Shown here: positions 43,826-56,041 of the stretch, piece after piece
How the letters are laid out: each line of letters opens with the position of its first letter
Position numbering within the stretch: position 1 is the first letter of the stretch
DNA from: Myotis daubentonii
Lineage: Eukaryota; Chordata; Mammalia; Chiroptera; Vespertilionidae
Direction: 5' to 3'
NCBI RefSeq assembly: GCF_963259705.1
Contig: NC_081842.1
Span: 41,540,796-41,604,795 of the forward strand
Length of the DNA: 64,000 nucleotides
Program-made: the position numbers and the translations under genes
Notes under the pieces: generated by a model
The model's database searches: none
What the model was told of the DNA's origin: nothing
Seen by the model: the letters and a program-made list of their open reading frames with translations, nothing else

Positions 43826-44370
43826 TCTCTTGCATCTAAAACTGCTTTGATGAAGCTGCCAAGTTGTCTGACAACAAGCAACAAGTATGTGACAATTCTG
43901 AGACCTCATTCTTTACAGATGCATAATTGGATATCCCTAGTGTAGCTTACTTCAGAGCTTGAAATACACATCAAATATAAGGGAGAAAAAGAGGAATGTA
44001 TAGCTTTTATAAGAAAAGTATGGATAAAAAATTTTCTACTTATATGCATACAAATATAATTACAAGCTTTTGATGAGAAAGAGAGCATAGAAAAACCAAA
44101 GAGAGGGATGAAATGTTACATTCCTTCCAAAGTTGCTGGGAGCCAGAATGTGGCCATTACATCTGATTTTCCCAGGCAACATGCACTGTAGCTGGAGATC
44201 AGATTTCTGACCAAAATCTCAAAACTCAAGTGCAAAATATTTTATTTAAACTATGAATTTATATGCGATATACAATTATAAACTCGATAATGTTTATGCA
44301 AACAAATACATGCTTAACAAAGATTCAAAAGGGCTGAAATTGTAACAACCTCATGCATTTTATTTAATAA
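43826..44370. other. Gene-free interval
   Basis: No recognised feature. Confidence 0.4.
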
Positions 44371-44931
44371 CTAGAGGCCCAGTGCACAAAATTCATACAC
44401 TGGGGTGGGGGTTTGTCCCTCAGCCCAGCCTGCACCCTCTCCATTCTGATCCTAAACCAGCAGTACCACTATATATAAAGTAATTTTGACTGTCCCGCCC
44501 AACTGCCCTCCCCTGCTGGCCTGGTCGCCCCTAACTGCCCTCCCCTGCCGGCCATCTTGTGGCTGTGGGCGCCGCCATCTTTGAGGGCAGGACAGTCAAT
44601 TACTTTATATAGAGTCCCTCTCACAATCCAGGACTGCTGGCTCCCAACCGCTCACCTGCCTGCCTGCCTGATTGCCCCTAACTGCTTCTGCTTGCCAGCC
44701 TGATCACCCCCTAACCACTCCCCTGCCTGCCCGATCGCCCCTAACTGCCCTCTCTTGCTGGCCTGATTGCCCACAACTGCCCTCCCCTGCCGGCCATCTT
44801 GTGGCTGTGGGCGCCGCCATCTTTGAGGGCGGGACAGTCAATTAGCATACTCCTTCCTTATTGGCTGTGGGCACCACCATCTTTGCGATGGTGTGAGGGT
44901 CAATTAGCATAGTCCCTCTTTATTAGATAGA
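44371..44931 (-). mobile_element. Helitron (HeliBat type) with internal insertion
   Basis: CTAGAGGCCCAGTGCACAAA at 44371 is the reversed 3' end, after an A. The 5' end at 44931 reads, on the minus strand, TCTATCTAATAAAGAGGGAC. Inside, the junction 'cagcagt' is separated from 'ccctctcacaatc' (contiguous in the 54.3-kb copy) by about 150 bp flanked by inverted arms (44468-44500, 44585-44615). That insert repeats sequence found again at 44770-44840. Two YY1-like GCCGCCATCTTTG motifs lie at 44571-44583 and 44813-44825. Confidence 0.87.
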
Positions 44932-44944
44932 ACAAGATTAAAGG

Positions 44945-45110
44945 CAGGCTGTGGAGTCAGACTGCCAAAGTTTGTAATCTAGCATTGCAGTTTTGTGACT
45001 GTATATAACCTTGGAACAAATTATCCTCTTTGGCCCAGCTCATAAAATGGTGATATTAGTACCACATTGTGAGGTGGTAAGGATTACATAATATACATTG
45101 TCAATGTCCA
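44945..45110 (+). repeat. MIR SINE
   Basis: 'ctgtggagtcagactgccaa', 'gcagttttgtgactgtat', 'cagctcataaaatggtgata' and 'gaggtggtaaggattacat' are in MIR order. Confidence 0.82.
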
Positions 45111-45840
45111 ACAGAATGACTGATGAAGAATAGATGTTTAGATCCTCCCTCTCACTGGTAAATCCTCCCTACTTTCAGTAACTGATTCCCATTAGCAATC
45201 AAAGACATTAGTGATTGCATTATTGGTCTTTCTGCAGCAAGATTGGGATCTCCTCAAATGTAAGCCCCATGCAGCTTCATGAAAACATGGCCCCTTCTCC
45301 TGGCCATCCAAGTCTTTCTCATCATGGACTGTCTGCCTAGTTCCCACTGTCATTTCCTGATAGACCCAGAACTTGGGCCACCATTCCCCGGCATACTGCG
45401 GCCACCTCACTGACCACTTGGCTTCTCTCTCATGTGGAGGTGGTGTACCCAGGCCCTCTAAAAAAGCAGGTGTGAGCTTCCAAACTCTCCCCCTTTATTC
45501 ATGTCCTATAAGAAAGCACAACACGTCTTGTGAGTTTAGAATGAGCAACTACAAGGAAAGACAGAGAGAAAATTGTCAAATAAGGGAGAATTTCATAAAT
45601 TATTTATAAAAATCCATTCATTAAGAATGAATTCTGCTCTTGACTGAATTGCAAATGGAACTAAAGTATTTCTTGGCTCTCATTTTTTTTCTTTCATAGT
45701 TTAGGCTCTCAACATCTCTGACATTATTAATTTACTCAGCAAATATGTATTGAGTATCTACTATACCCCAGGTGCAGAGGCATTTAGATACAACTCCTCA
45801 ACTTGAGATATGTCAAGTCTAGACTTCCTGCATCCAGTCT
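45111..45840. other. Gene-free interval
   Basis: No gene. A small L2/MIR-like antisense piece lies at 45735-45790 ('gtattgagtatctactatac'). Confidence 0.4.
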
Positions 45841-46000
45841 ACTGGTTCTCAAATGTTAGAAAAACAGGATCACCTAGAGGGATGGTTTCTGGACTACTTC
45901 CTCAGGTTCTGATTCAGGTGGTGAGGAGGGGCCTGAGAACTTGCATTTACAACTTGTGGGTGCTGGTTGGGGAAAAACTTTGAGATCACCACTCTAGGCT
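45841..46000. mobile_element. MER5-type hAT remnant
   Basis: 'actggttctcaaatgttag', 'ggttctgattcaggtggtg', 'cctgagaacttgcatttaca' and 'ctttgagatcaccactctag' follow MER5/Charlie elements. Old, with no clean duplication. Confidence 0.65.
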
Positions 46001-46271
46001 ATGCCTATAATCCATTGTGCGTAAACTTTCTAAAATATAATCAATCGCTTTGTAGAGCAAAAGCCCTATTTGTTTCTCCAATAGAACCAAACCTTCAAGA
46101 TCTGCCATTCAGAACTGTTACTTTTCTAATCTCTTTCTGGTGATGATTAAGTATGAGGAAGTACTCTGACTTCCTTAGTTAAGTTTAACTCTATCGCTAT
46201 AAAATACTGAATAATTAGCTTCTTTGGAAACTAAATGTCTTGGACTTTCCATTTATTAAAAAAGAGAGAGA

Positions 46272-46497
46272 GCCCAGTCAGTGTGGCTCAGTGGTTGAGT
46301 GTCGATCTATGAACTAGGAGGTCAGGGTTTGGTTCCCAGTCAGGGCACATGCCTGAGGTTGCAGGCTCAATCCCCAGTGGGGGAAGTGCAGGGGACAGCC
46401 GATCAATGAATTCTCTCTTATCACTGATGTTTCTATCTCTCACTCCCTATCCCTTCCTCTCTGAAATAAATAAAAGATGATATTGTTGTTGTTTTTT
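46272..46497 (+). repeat. VES SINE
   Basis: 'gtgtggctcagtggttgag', 'tcagggtttggttcccagtc', 'ggacagccgatcaatgaa', pyrimidine tract and tail. Imperfect duplication of an A-rich site on each side. Confidence 0.92.
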
Positions 46498-47695
46498 AAA
46501 AGGAAGAGAAACCTGGTCTTACTTTTATGAGTATATTGGTTCATTGGGCACATGAAGCAGGCCTTTAGTAGAAGAAAGTAATGGCACTGTGAAATAGAAC
46601 CCTGCTGTAAAGTTCAAGCATTGAAAAAAGTTGTTTAAAAAATGAGTTTAAATTGAAGAAATATCTGATAAAACCACTCACTGTACTCATTATTATACTG
46701 TTTTCATTCTACAATTATGTCTAAAAATAATAACAGGACAAGAGACATCATTGTGTAAACATTAATATGGCAAGCAACTACATCAAAGAGGAATAGGGAA
46801 CATTAGCTTTCATTTTTATTCAGTGAGATTAACGTAAAGTAACTTACTTGTGGTTTTGTTTGAATTCTCCAGGCAAAGTTTCAGCATGTGGTAATTCTTA
46901 GGAAGCAGCATTAAAAGTATTATACCCCTTATTGCTAGGGCATACACTTTCTGTATTAATATAGTCTATGAGAAATGTTCTTTATATTAGAAATATACAC
47001 CAAAATAAAGCATTTTTTAAAAATTTAAATATTCAGGTATCATAAAGATATGGGCTGTGCTCCTGGATTGCTAAAGTCATTGATTTGAGGAATTAAAAGT
47101 AAGAGAGAGAAAATGCATCATACACAGAAAGATCATGTATAATAACCATTGTCTTCCTGTCTCTGAAAACAGTTGTGTTCATAGATGTTATATTTTCAAA
47201 CATCTTGCCTGTGGGCAAGCTTCTAATTTAACACTGCAGAGAGGTAGAAGAAAACATATTGGTAATGAAGACAAACTTAGTAAGAGTGCCCAGAGTGTAT
47301 GCATGTGTGTAGGAGGCTGGCGGGGGGTAAGGGGCAGCCTGAACCACTGCTATTCACACTTGGTTTGATGTGGTACCTACATTTGTAACTAAAGAGTCAA
47401 AGCTAGTTTTCCAATTCCACCGACTGTAACCTGGCCATATGCATCTACCCACCCTTGCTGTACAGGTCTTGTACAGGTTTTGGAAGGAAAGAGGATCTCT
47501 AAAAGGATTCTGACCAATTGCAATCAAACAGCACATTTGCAGGATTAGTGCACCAATCCCACAGAATGACATTTGATGGCCACTATGTCTTTAAATCATT
47601 GGAAAGAGCTTAAAAAGACAAGTCTAATATTAAGGTTTTAATTGTTATGTATATTAAGCATATACATCCAAAACAGCAACAGAAACCAAAGGCCT
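46498..47695. other. Gene-free interval
   Basis: No recognised repeat or exon. Confidence 0.4.
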
Positions 47696-47697
47696 TT

Positions 47698-47908
47698 TAG
47701 TAGTAGCCTGGTGTGTGCAAAGAACATTAGATTTGAGTCAGACACATGTGGGTGTGAATCCCAGCCTCAGTGCTGTGACCTTAGTCTTGTTTTCCACTTC
47801 TGTTCATTATAAGATAAGAATGGTGTCATACTGTGAGTGATTATGTGTGCTAATATATACAAAGTATTAGGAATAGTGTCTGCACATAGTAGGCACATAA
47901 TAAGTAAC
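47698..47908 (+). repeat. MIR SINE
   Basis: Nearly full-length MIR: 'gatttgagtcagacacatgt', 'gggtgtgaatcccagcctca', 'gctgtgaccttagtcttg' and the tail 'cacatagtaggcacataata'. Confidence 0.9.
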
Positions 47909-48223
47909 AACAGTAGTGGTGCAACAGAAGTGAGTAACTTGAACTTCTGTATACAGCTCTCCTTGGCCAGAAAGCCAAGGGCAGGGCTTTAACTCAACAA
48001 ACTTTCTTCTTAACCAAAGCTGCTCAGTGCATGTGTGTTCTATAAAGGAATAAATAAATGTGACCAAGAATCATATTCTCTAAGCATTACCTGACAGAAT
48101 GAAAGATTTCCCAAAAGCTGCCATGCCAGACGTAATTGTAAATATTTTTTAACATCTACTAGGCGCAAGATACTGTTCTTAAATCAGAGAAGGATAAATA
48201 AGGATGATCTTAACCTTCTAAAG

Positions 48224-48410
48224 ACAGTGGCTTAACCTTCTCAATTGTGGCTGCAGATAGCAGCTCCTAGGAAGATTTCAAAAACCTTGTATCCAGGCTG
48301 CATCTCCTACCAATCAAATCAGAATCTCCTGGGGTGGGATTAACACACCAGCATGTTTATATCCCCCTGGTGATTCCAATGCAAAGCCAACATTAAGAAG
48401 CAATGCTCTG
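48224..48410. mobile_element. MER5-type hAT remnant
   Basis: 'cagtggcttaaccttctcaa', 'aatcagaatctcctggggtg', 'ccctggtgattccaatgcaa' and a decayed right end are in MER5A order. Inserted in L2 sequence. Confidence 0.7.
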
Positions 48411-48411
48411 C

Positions 48412-48623
48412 CAGTGGTTGGCAAACTCATTAGTCAACAGAGACAAATATCAACAGTACAACGATTGAAATTTCTTTTGAGAGCCAAATTTTTTAAACTT
48501 AAACTATATAGGTAGGTACATTGTTATTAACTTAATTAGGGTACTCCTAAGGCTTAGGAAGAGCCACACTCAAGGGGCCAAAGAGCCGCATGTGGCTCGC
48601 CAGCCTCAGTTTGCCGACCACAG
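48412..48623. mobile_element. Non-autonomous hAT (212 bp)
   Basis: Left end CAGTGGTTGGCAAACTC. Right end GTTTGCCGACCACAG (complement CTGTGGTCGGCAAAC). Subterminal 'agagccgcatgtggctcgcc' is typical of this hAT family. The flanking 8-mers are only partly alike, so the duplication has decayed. Confidence 0.8.
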
Positions 48624-48924
48624 GCTAGGCAATCAGTGGGGAGACAATATGAATATAAATACTTAAAAACAATATGACAGTAATAAAGAAATATTAGTGG
48701 GGGGAAATGAATGTAGTGGGAATTGGAAAGCATCTAGCAGTAGAGATATGTATACAGAAGTTTGAGAGGAGGCAATATTTGAGTAAAATTCTCAAAGTAT
48801 TTTAGCAAAATATTCCAAGATCATTCACACAGGAGGAATAGACAGGCATAAGGTCCATATGGAAGGATGGCAATATATCATGTGAAAGAGAGAGATGCAT
48901 GTGGTATTTTGTATGCGTAGAGAA

Positions 48925-50500
48925 TAAGAATGCACCTGGATTTTTTCTTTTCTTTCTTTTTTTTGTTCATAAACTTACTTTTCAACACAACAAACCTCCC
49001 CATTTGACTTTGGTTTTTACAACAATTTGCACAACCCTAACAGCCAAAATTTCTAAAGTTATCTTTAGACATTAAGGTCAAAACACATACTTACTTTAAC
49101 AACTCATAAATATTTTTTTATTTTATGTAGAAATTAGACCCTTCATAATCCCACAAAGGATTTGATATGACTTACAATTTTATAGCACTTGTAAGCTAGC
49201 AAGTTCTCTAAGACAGAAGAGAAATCACCTAGAGAAAAAAGAAACAGCAACAACAACAACAACATGACATTGTTTCTGAATTCAGTATTAAATACAGCCC
49301 TGAGATTCCTGGTAGTCAATGCAACAAGGGAAATGTGAAGTTTTATTGTCTGATAAAAGAAAGTATGTAGTTTATTTGAAAAGGCAATTACTACCTATTG
49401 CTAATGCCTGGGAGAAATATATTCCATATGAAAAGCATGTTGAATAATATAGCAAGAAATACCTTTAACTCACTTACTTATTCACAACTTTGTCCTGGAA
49501 TACTTGGAGAATTTTGCTGACTTCAACTCACTCTGGGACTAAGGTCTTCCTACCCATTTTTAATTCACCTCTGTTTGCTAAGATTAGTCAGACGGAATTG
49601 ATGTGCCCATTCTACTTAGAGAAACACATTCTCTCTCTAATCGCTCAACACCAGAGAAAATACCTGCATGATCTTTCCGCTTTTGAGTTTTGTTGATGTA
49701 TTAGCATATGCAATCTGTAAACCTTATATTTTAATTCCTCTTTGGTGCCAAGTGTAATGCTTAGAGAATCATTTGCCCACCTATATTGTTCCAAATGCAT
49801 CACATTCTTAAAAGAAAACATGGGTAGTAAAACCCTCTTAAAATTTAAGGCATTTGAAGGAGTTATATTCTTAAGGCATTAAGTCACTATATTAAGGTAT
49901 ATAAGCAAATTCTTATAAGCTTTCACATGCCCAATTTGGCAAGGGATCATCTATATAAATAGTCTTTTGTTTCCACTCCCAAGATATGTACAGGTTTTTA
50001 CAGAACTCAAATTGATTCTAGCAATTATTTAAAATTCCTCAGGAATACCTTAAATCTCATATCTTCATTTCTGAGTAGGGACAATGCCAAAACGCCAACA
50101 GCTGAGTACTTTTAGATGAAAGGCAACATCCCTTTGACAGCCTTTCACACAGATACCGGCAAACAGCAGTTCATAATAAATCACAAGCATCTAGTGTCTC
50201 ACTTTATGTATCTTGATGGGGGGATCCTGTGGTTGACTAATCTAGGATGTGAACCTGGGCCATAATTTCTTGAGACAGGTAAAGCCAGTCTAACTCAAAA
50301 ATACGTTACAGTCAACAGGCCATGTTTTAAATGGAGGGTTGTACATTTAGGTCTATTTTGCATTTCCTTGCAAGATTACATATCAATTCCTTTGTCACTG
50401 TTAATTATAGCTATAGCAGCAAATTATCTCATACCAATCTAAATGTCTACATTTTTAAAGCATTGCCCTTGATTTGAGAGATGCTGATGACAAATATAAC
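48925..50500. other. Gene-free interval
   Basis: 1.5 kb of AT-rich DNA. A short (CAA)n run lies at 49247-49264. Nothing else recognised. Confidence 0.4.
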
Positions 50501-50504
50501 TGAA

Positions 50505-50964
50505 CTAGAGGCCTGGTGCACAAAAATTTGTGCACTCGGGAGGGCCCCTCAGCCTGGCCTGTGCCCTCTTGCAGTCTGGGACCCCACAGGGAATGACCAC
50601 CTGCTGGCTTAGGCCCGCTCCCCAGAGGATTGGGCCTAAGCTGGCAGTCAGACTTTCCTCTGGCAGCCCAGGAGCCCTTGGGGGATGTCCACTTGCCAGC
50701 AGGGAGCAGGTCTAGCTGCAGTCGGACATCCTTAGCACTGTTGAGGAGGCGGGAGAGGCTCCTGCCACCACCGCTGTACTAGCAGCCATTGGCCTGGCTT
50801 GTGGCTGAGCAGAGCTCCCCCTGTGGGAGCACACTGACCACCAGGGGACAGCTCCTGCATTGAGCGTCTGCCCCCTGGTGGTCAGTGTGTGTCATAGTGA
50901 CCAGTGATTCCCAATCACTCTGCTGTTAGGGTCAATTTGCATATTACCCTTTTATTATATAGGA
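50505..50964 (-). mobile_element. Helitron (HeliBat type), left part of a fused pair
   Basis: CTAG at 50505 after A, then GAGGCCTGG and the perfect hairpin GTGCACAAAAATTTGTGCAC. The 5' end at 50963-50964 reads, on the minus strand, TCCTATATAATAAAAGGGTA. It contains two inverted CTCF-like cores (50838-50851 with one mismatch; 50868-50881 perfect). No coding. Confidence 0.9.
50838..50881. promoter_or_regulatory. Inverted pair of CTCF-like cores in Helitron
   Basis: CCACCAGGGGACAG at 50838-50851 (one mismatch) faces the minus-strand CCACCAGGGGGCAG at 50868-50881 (perfect fit to CCASYAGRKGGCRS). Same arrangement and 16-bp spacing as in the Helitron at 15.4 kb. Confidence 0.45.
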
Positions 50965-51396
50965 TAGAGGCCTGGTGCATGGGTGGGGGCCGACTGGTTT
51001 GCCCTGAAGGGTGTCTCAGATCAGGGTGAGGGTCCCGCTGGGGTGCCTGGCCAGCCTGGGTGAGGGGCTGATGGCTCTTTACAGGCTGGCCACAGCCCCC
51101 AGCCACCCAAGCTCCCAGTGGAGGCTGGCTGGAAGCAGGTATCTGGGATTTATTTAGCTTCTATAATTGAAACTTTGTTGCCTTTTGCGGAGGCCACAGC
51201 CGGCCAGAGCAGGCGGGAAGCTTGGCTCCCTCCATCGCCAGGGCAACCAAGCCTCCTGCTCGCTCCAGCTCCGTGGCTGCTGGCCGCCATCTTGGTTGGG
51301 TTAATTTGCATATAGTCGCTCTGATTGGCTGGTGGGTGTGGCTTGGGCATAGTGAAGGTACGGTCAATTAGCATCTTTGTCTTTTATTAGTGTAGA
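50965..51396 (-). mobile_element. Helitron (HeliBat type), right part of a fused pair
   Basis: The 3' end (CCAGGCCTCTA) runs straight into the 5' TCC of the neighbour, as at 11.1 kb. The far 5' end at 51395-51396 reads TCTACACTAATAAAAG on the minus strand and is followed by T, so the whole unit 50505-51396 sits between A and T as one insertion. YY1-like motif at 51283-51294. Confidence 0.9.
51283..51294 (-). promoter_or_regulatory. YY1-like motif in Helitron
   Basis: GCCGCCATCTTG, identical to the motif at 11539-11550 in the homologous Helitron segment. Confidence 0.4.
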
Positions 51397-51867
51397 TTAT
51401 TTCCTAATACTTGTTTTACACTGAACCATGCTCTCTTATTCTCTCTCTCTTCAGACTAACAGCTTGTCATGCACAATAGCTGGATGGGTTCAAGACTTAG
51501 TCAGTGAACATGAACAGAAAACTATGGATACAGTTTCATGTGAATATTCAAGTTGGAATAAACTTATTGAATTTTCTAGAACAGGAATAGCAAACAGCCA
51601 AATGCACTCATGCTCCTTTATAGAAAGGTGAACGTTGAGTAACTAATTATGAATATTTCTCCTGAAGGACATGGACATGGCCTCAGAATTCCTTTCATCC
51701 AATGACATTATGTAGACCTTATTAATTGATCAAAGGGGTACTTTGTTGAAACTTGTTTGTCATCCCTCTCCTAGGACTTCAGATTAGCAGAGCAGAGACC
51801 TTGAAGGTAATACAACTCAACCCAACATCTGGTGCTTAATCCATCTTTAAATATCTCCATCAAGTGA
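51397..51867. other. Gene-free interval
   Basis: No recognised feature. Confidence 0.4.
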
Positions 51868-51883
51868 CCATTCAGCTTCTTCT

Positions 51884-52138
51884 CTTTTTTTATTGTTGTT
51901 GTTGTTTTTTAATCCTCACCTGAGAATATTTTTTCCATTGATCATTTTAGAGAGAGTGGAAGAGAATGAGAGAGACAGAGAGAGAAACATCGATGTGAGA
52001 GAGACACATTGATTGGCTGCCTCCTGCACCCAAATGGGGCCAGGGATCAAGCCTGCAACTGAGCCTTGACCAGAATCGAACCTGTGACCCTTTAGCCTGA
52101 AGGCCAATGCTCTATCAGCTGAGCCATACTGGATGGTG
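51884..52138 (-). repeat. VES SINE, antisense
   Basis: Reversed tail with (GTT)n at 51891-51905, 'taatcctcacctgagaatat', central block 'gattggctgcctcctgcac', head 'tgagccatactggatgg'. A 16-bp duplication with one mismatch begins at 51868 and 52139 (CCATTCAGCTTCTTCT / CCACTCAGCTTCTTCT). Confidence 0.95.
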
Positions 52139-52154
52139 CCACTCAGCTTCTTCT

Positions 52155-54276
52155 TGAACACTTTCATCAATAGGATAATTGAACCAGCCACATACAAAAG
52201 GGCCCACAAACTCATGTGTAAAAAAGACTGAACACTTAACTGATTCATAAATTAGTAAAAATAGCTAGGAAGTTAATGAACTGTATTCTAGGTAGTCTTC
52301 TACTGTTGTGGCCCACTATTCACTCAGATCACAGCTGTTAGTAAAAGGGGAAGAAAGAATTTCTTTTGTGTTTTATTTCTTAAGAAAAGCATTTCATATT
52401 TAGGAGTAAACTCTCAAATCTCTGGCAAAAGGAGACTGCATTTTAAAGAAGAGTTTATAGAGCTCTCCAAGAATAAGGCAGTCTGAAAATTCTCACAATA
52501 AATAAAAAGAGAGATGAGTTAGGGAGGGGCCAGGAATAGAAGAGTCTGGAGAAGGGGCAGAATTCTGATCCCTGGTGGCCCAGATCTTATCACCACTGTT
52601 CTTGGCCATTCAATCATCTTACCATATCTCCATACAGTCAAAATCTCCACTTCTCCTTCCCATTCAAAATACTCAATCTAATTGAGCTAATTAAAAATAT
52701 TTACACTAAAGAATCACTAGCACTTTCAGAAACCATTTGAATCCAAAAGAAAGACTTGTCAGTGCAAATGAAACTCTAATTTTAAAGCTACTTATCAGAT
52801 AGATTATTAGCCCTTACTTCCCCCACCTAAATCCATTAGAAAATCCATGGTATTTGCCAGCATTTCATAAGTTGAAGCCAAGTTCTTTTCTAGAACTTTT
52901 AAAGTTACTGTAATTTCTAGAATTCTGGTATTCAAGAATACCTGGAAACATTTAGAATGCTTATATTAAATATTTTACCCAAGAAACGCTAACCTTCAAC
53001 AAATCATTACTGCTGTGGGTGGGGGAGGGGCATTAAATAGCAACTTGCTATGTGAGATTTTTAACTATTCTGCATTCACTATAGATCTTAACCAGAGGTT
53101 AGTCTTTAACTGCAACACATACACATGCAAAAGCTAACACACACAAAAGGAACATTGCACTTTTGAGATCCAAATGACATTACAGAGGTCTTTCTAGTTG
53201 TAGCATGGGCTGAAAAGACCACAGTAACTCTTCCAGTGTCCAGTGTGAATTTTATTGGTTAAATTACATTTTTTTTAGCCAGGGCATATTTGGAAATAGA
53301 TATACTAAAGGTCTTAAAGATATACTAAAAGTCTTAATAAATATGGTATCTATTCATCTGGTAGCTTTTCCAGATATTTTTTAAGGGCAACCTTTTCTTT
53401 AAGTGATTCAGTGAGGCATAATCATTGAAGTTCTTTAAGACTAACATAAAGCAGGCAAAATAGAACAAAAGTTAAATCATACACCCAATATTAAATCTGG
53501 AGTTGATCTGTTTTATGCCTAGGATTTCATTCAGCTCCTTAGATTGATAATAATAATTAATGGCATGCCTCAAAAGATTAGAAAAACAGCTCGTCTGCAT
53601 CTCAAATAAGCCACGTCTTACAGAAGTACAAAGTATGAACAGGTAATTTTCATCATGAAAACATTCATATATTTCCTTTTTGCACAAAAGTAAAATTATC
53701 ATGTCTCATGTCGAGTTGATTAGGACATATCCATCTCTGATCAGCTAGTGCTTTAGGAGCAGATTCTAGAGGACTTGTACATTCAACAAGTTTGTATGCA
53801 TGTTATAATTTATAACTCTATTTTCCCCCTGAACCCTGGGGCAAAATGTCACCTTCTGTTACTATACTAATTCAAAAATAAGAGGTGGATAGTTGTCCCT
53901 ATGGCAACAGAGGCTCATTTTACCCCTAGCCCATTTCCAACCTGTTACTAAATTACTAAGCACTGGAACGATGCCTCAAAGAGCCCAGGGAGATGCTGTT
54001 AAGGTAATGAAACCAAACACCATCCACTTAAAACATGTTGTGTCAGCTTGGAAATAAGGAAGGATAAGCCCCTTACTTTCTACTTCCATCCTTATAGCTG
54101 ACCACCTAACAACTGTTACATTTTCTAAATTACAAAGAGATCCCCACGCTACACAACAAACATTACTTCCCAGAGGCAGAGCTGACTCTCTAGAGCGCTT
54201 GTGGTTTGAGCATGGGAATATTGTTTGTTATGCTCAGAAACATGTATTTTAACTTTTCACTTCTGTATTATTCTAT
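52155..54276. other. Gene-free, repeat-poor interval
   Basis: More than 2 kb of AT-rich DNA with no recognised transposon, exon or RNA. One of the longest repeat-poor stretches here. Confidence 0.45.
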
Positions 54277-54277
54277 A

Positions 54278-54838
54278 CTAGAGGCCAGGTGCATGAAATT
54301 TGTGCATGGGGGAAGGAGGAGTCCTTGAACCCGGCCTGCACCGTCTCCAATCCAGGACCCTTTGGGGGATGTCCAACTGCCAGTTTAGCCCAATCCTCCA
54401 CAGATCAGGCCTAAACCAGCAGTCACACATCCCTCTCACAATCTGGGAGTGCTGGCTCCTAACTGTTCACCTGTCTGCCTGCCTGATCGCCCCTAACCAC
54501 TCGCCTGCCTGCCTGCCTGCCTGATCTCTCCTAACCCCTCTGCCTGCCTGCCTGATCGCCCCTAACCACCTCTGCCTGCCTGCCTGATGCCCCAAACTGC
54601 TCCCCTGCTGGCCTGATTGCCCCTAACTGCTCTCCCCTGCCAGCCTGATTGCCCCTAACCACTCTCCCTTGCCAGCCTGATCACCCCTAACTGCTCTGCC
54701 TGCCTGCCTGATCGCCCCTAACTGCCTCTGCCTCAGCCCCGCCACCATGGCTTTGTCTGGAAGGACATCCGGAATGACATCCGAAAGACGTCTGGTCTGT
54801 CTGGTCTAATTAGCATATTACCCTTTTATTAGTATAGA
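54278..54838 (-). mobile_element. Helitron (HeliBat type) with ~32-bp tandem repeats
   Basis: CTAG at 54278 after A, with hairpin GCATGAAATTTGTGC. 5' end at 54837-54838 (minus-strand TCTATACTAATAAAAGGG) followed by T, so both flanks fit A^T insertion. About nine repeats of a CCTGATCGCCCCTAAC-centred unit lie at 54458-54730, spacing about 32 bp. No coding. Confidence 0.92.
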
Positions 54839-54839
54839 T

Positions 54840-55443
54840 TAATCATCAGCAATTAGATACATTTTCTTTGGAGACCACCTGTAAGTGTTTATTAGGTGCA
54901 AAAAAAAAAAAAGGCATTTACTAGTATTTAGAATATCCATGAGTACAGGAGGCCAAGAATGAGATTTTCCCTCAAAGTTTTCAAAGGGTCAGCCAAGAGA
55001 ATTGGGACAGACTGCATTCCTTCCTCATGGCGCACCAGGGCCCTCTAATATCCTGCTGAGAAGAGTCTTTTACTTTGAAATTTAAAGTTTCACCTGACAG
55101 AACCCATGCCAGCAGGAGCCCCCATTTATCTACTCTAGAGGAAGAACATTGAAATCCAATCTGAGGAAATCCAAACCTTTGTTTCCATGGTGAGGCTTCC
55201 AAAAAGCTACTGAGCATTCAATTCTGTCCACTAGAGTTATGGGTATGCATATATTTAATAATGTGACCTTAACTTAGCACAAAGGTACACAAAACATCTG
55301 TCATTTCTGCAACTAAGAGCCAGGACATTGTAGAAAGACATTGTGGGTATTTAGTTTGAAAGGTACTGGGACTGTGTGCACCTGTGAAGTTAACTTGTCT
55401 GGAAAATGAATCAGTTAAATTAGAGGATCTCTTGGGTCCATTT
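54840..55443. other. Gene-free interval
   Basis: Short A12-like tract near 54900. Nothing else recognised. Confidence 0.4.
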
Positions 55444-55458
55444 TAGGTCTACACTTTA

Positions 55459-55690
55459 TTAATCCTCACCTGAGGATATTTTTTCCATTGAATTTTAGAG
55501 AGACTAGAAAGCACACAGAGAGAGAAACATTGGTGTGAGAGAGACACATCAATTGGTTGCCTGCTGCATGCCTTGACCAGGGCTGGGAATTGAGCCTGCA
55601 ACCGAGGTATGTGCCCTTGACAGAAATCAAACCTGGGACCCTTCAGTCTTCGGGCCAACACTCTATGCACTGGGCCAATGAGGCTAGGGC
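55459..55690 (-). repeat. VES SINE, antisense
   Basis: 'ttaatcctcacctgaggata', 'gatttta'-like purine transition, 'caattggttgcctgctgcat', head 'ctgggccaatgaggctaggg'. Duplication TAGGTCTACACTTTA (55444-55458) / TAGGTCTACAATTTA (55691-55705), 14 of 15. Confidence 0.95.
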
Positions 55691-55705
55691 TAGGTCTACA
55701 ATTTA

Positions 55706-56041
55706 TCTAAGAGGTTAGCTAACCCTGTAACCTTGACTAAGTCACTCAGCTTCACTATGTGTGAGGTTCCTTCTAGTTCTAAAATAAGTCTAGAGATTCC
55801 TACATAATTTTGTGGATTATATTTTCCCTTAACGGATCATTTTAAAATAAGATTAGTATTCTTTACACCATCTGAGATTGAGGGGGGAGGCAAAGAGTAG
55901 GGAGTAAATTTTTGTCCTAAGAGTCAATTCTATTGGCCAATCCGAAGGGCCAATAACAAACCAAAAAAAAAAAAAGTACTTAAGTAAAAAGTACTTAAGA
56001 TTTTAAAGTTAAGATAATGAATCAAAGAATGTGATAGTTGG
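55706..56041. other. Gene-free interval
   Basis: A partial MIR-like phrase lies at 55720-55770 ('ccttgactaagtcactcag'). The rest is unassigned. Confidence 0.4.

Larger units (their letters stand above)
48140..48920 (-). repeat. L2 remnant, antisense, split by two hATs
   Basis: 'ttaacatctactaggcgcaa' (48150) and, after the insertions, 'ggggagacaatatgaatata', 'gaggaggcaatatttgagta' and 'gaggaatagacaggcataag' match the reversed L2 3' end in order. The gap holds a MER5-type element and a younger hAT. Confidence 0.6.

Noticed and set aside
54458..54730. CRISPR-like array of ~32-bp repeats
   Set aside because: Units are contiguous diverged copies without spacers, inside a Helitron of a mammalian genome. 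It is a minisatellite.
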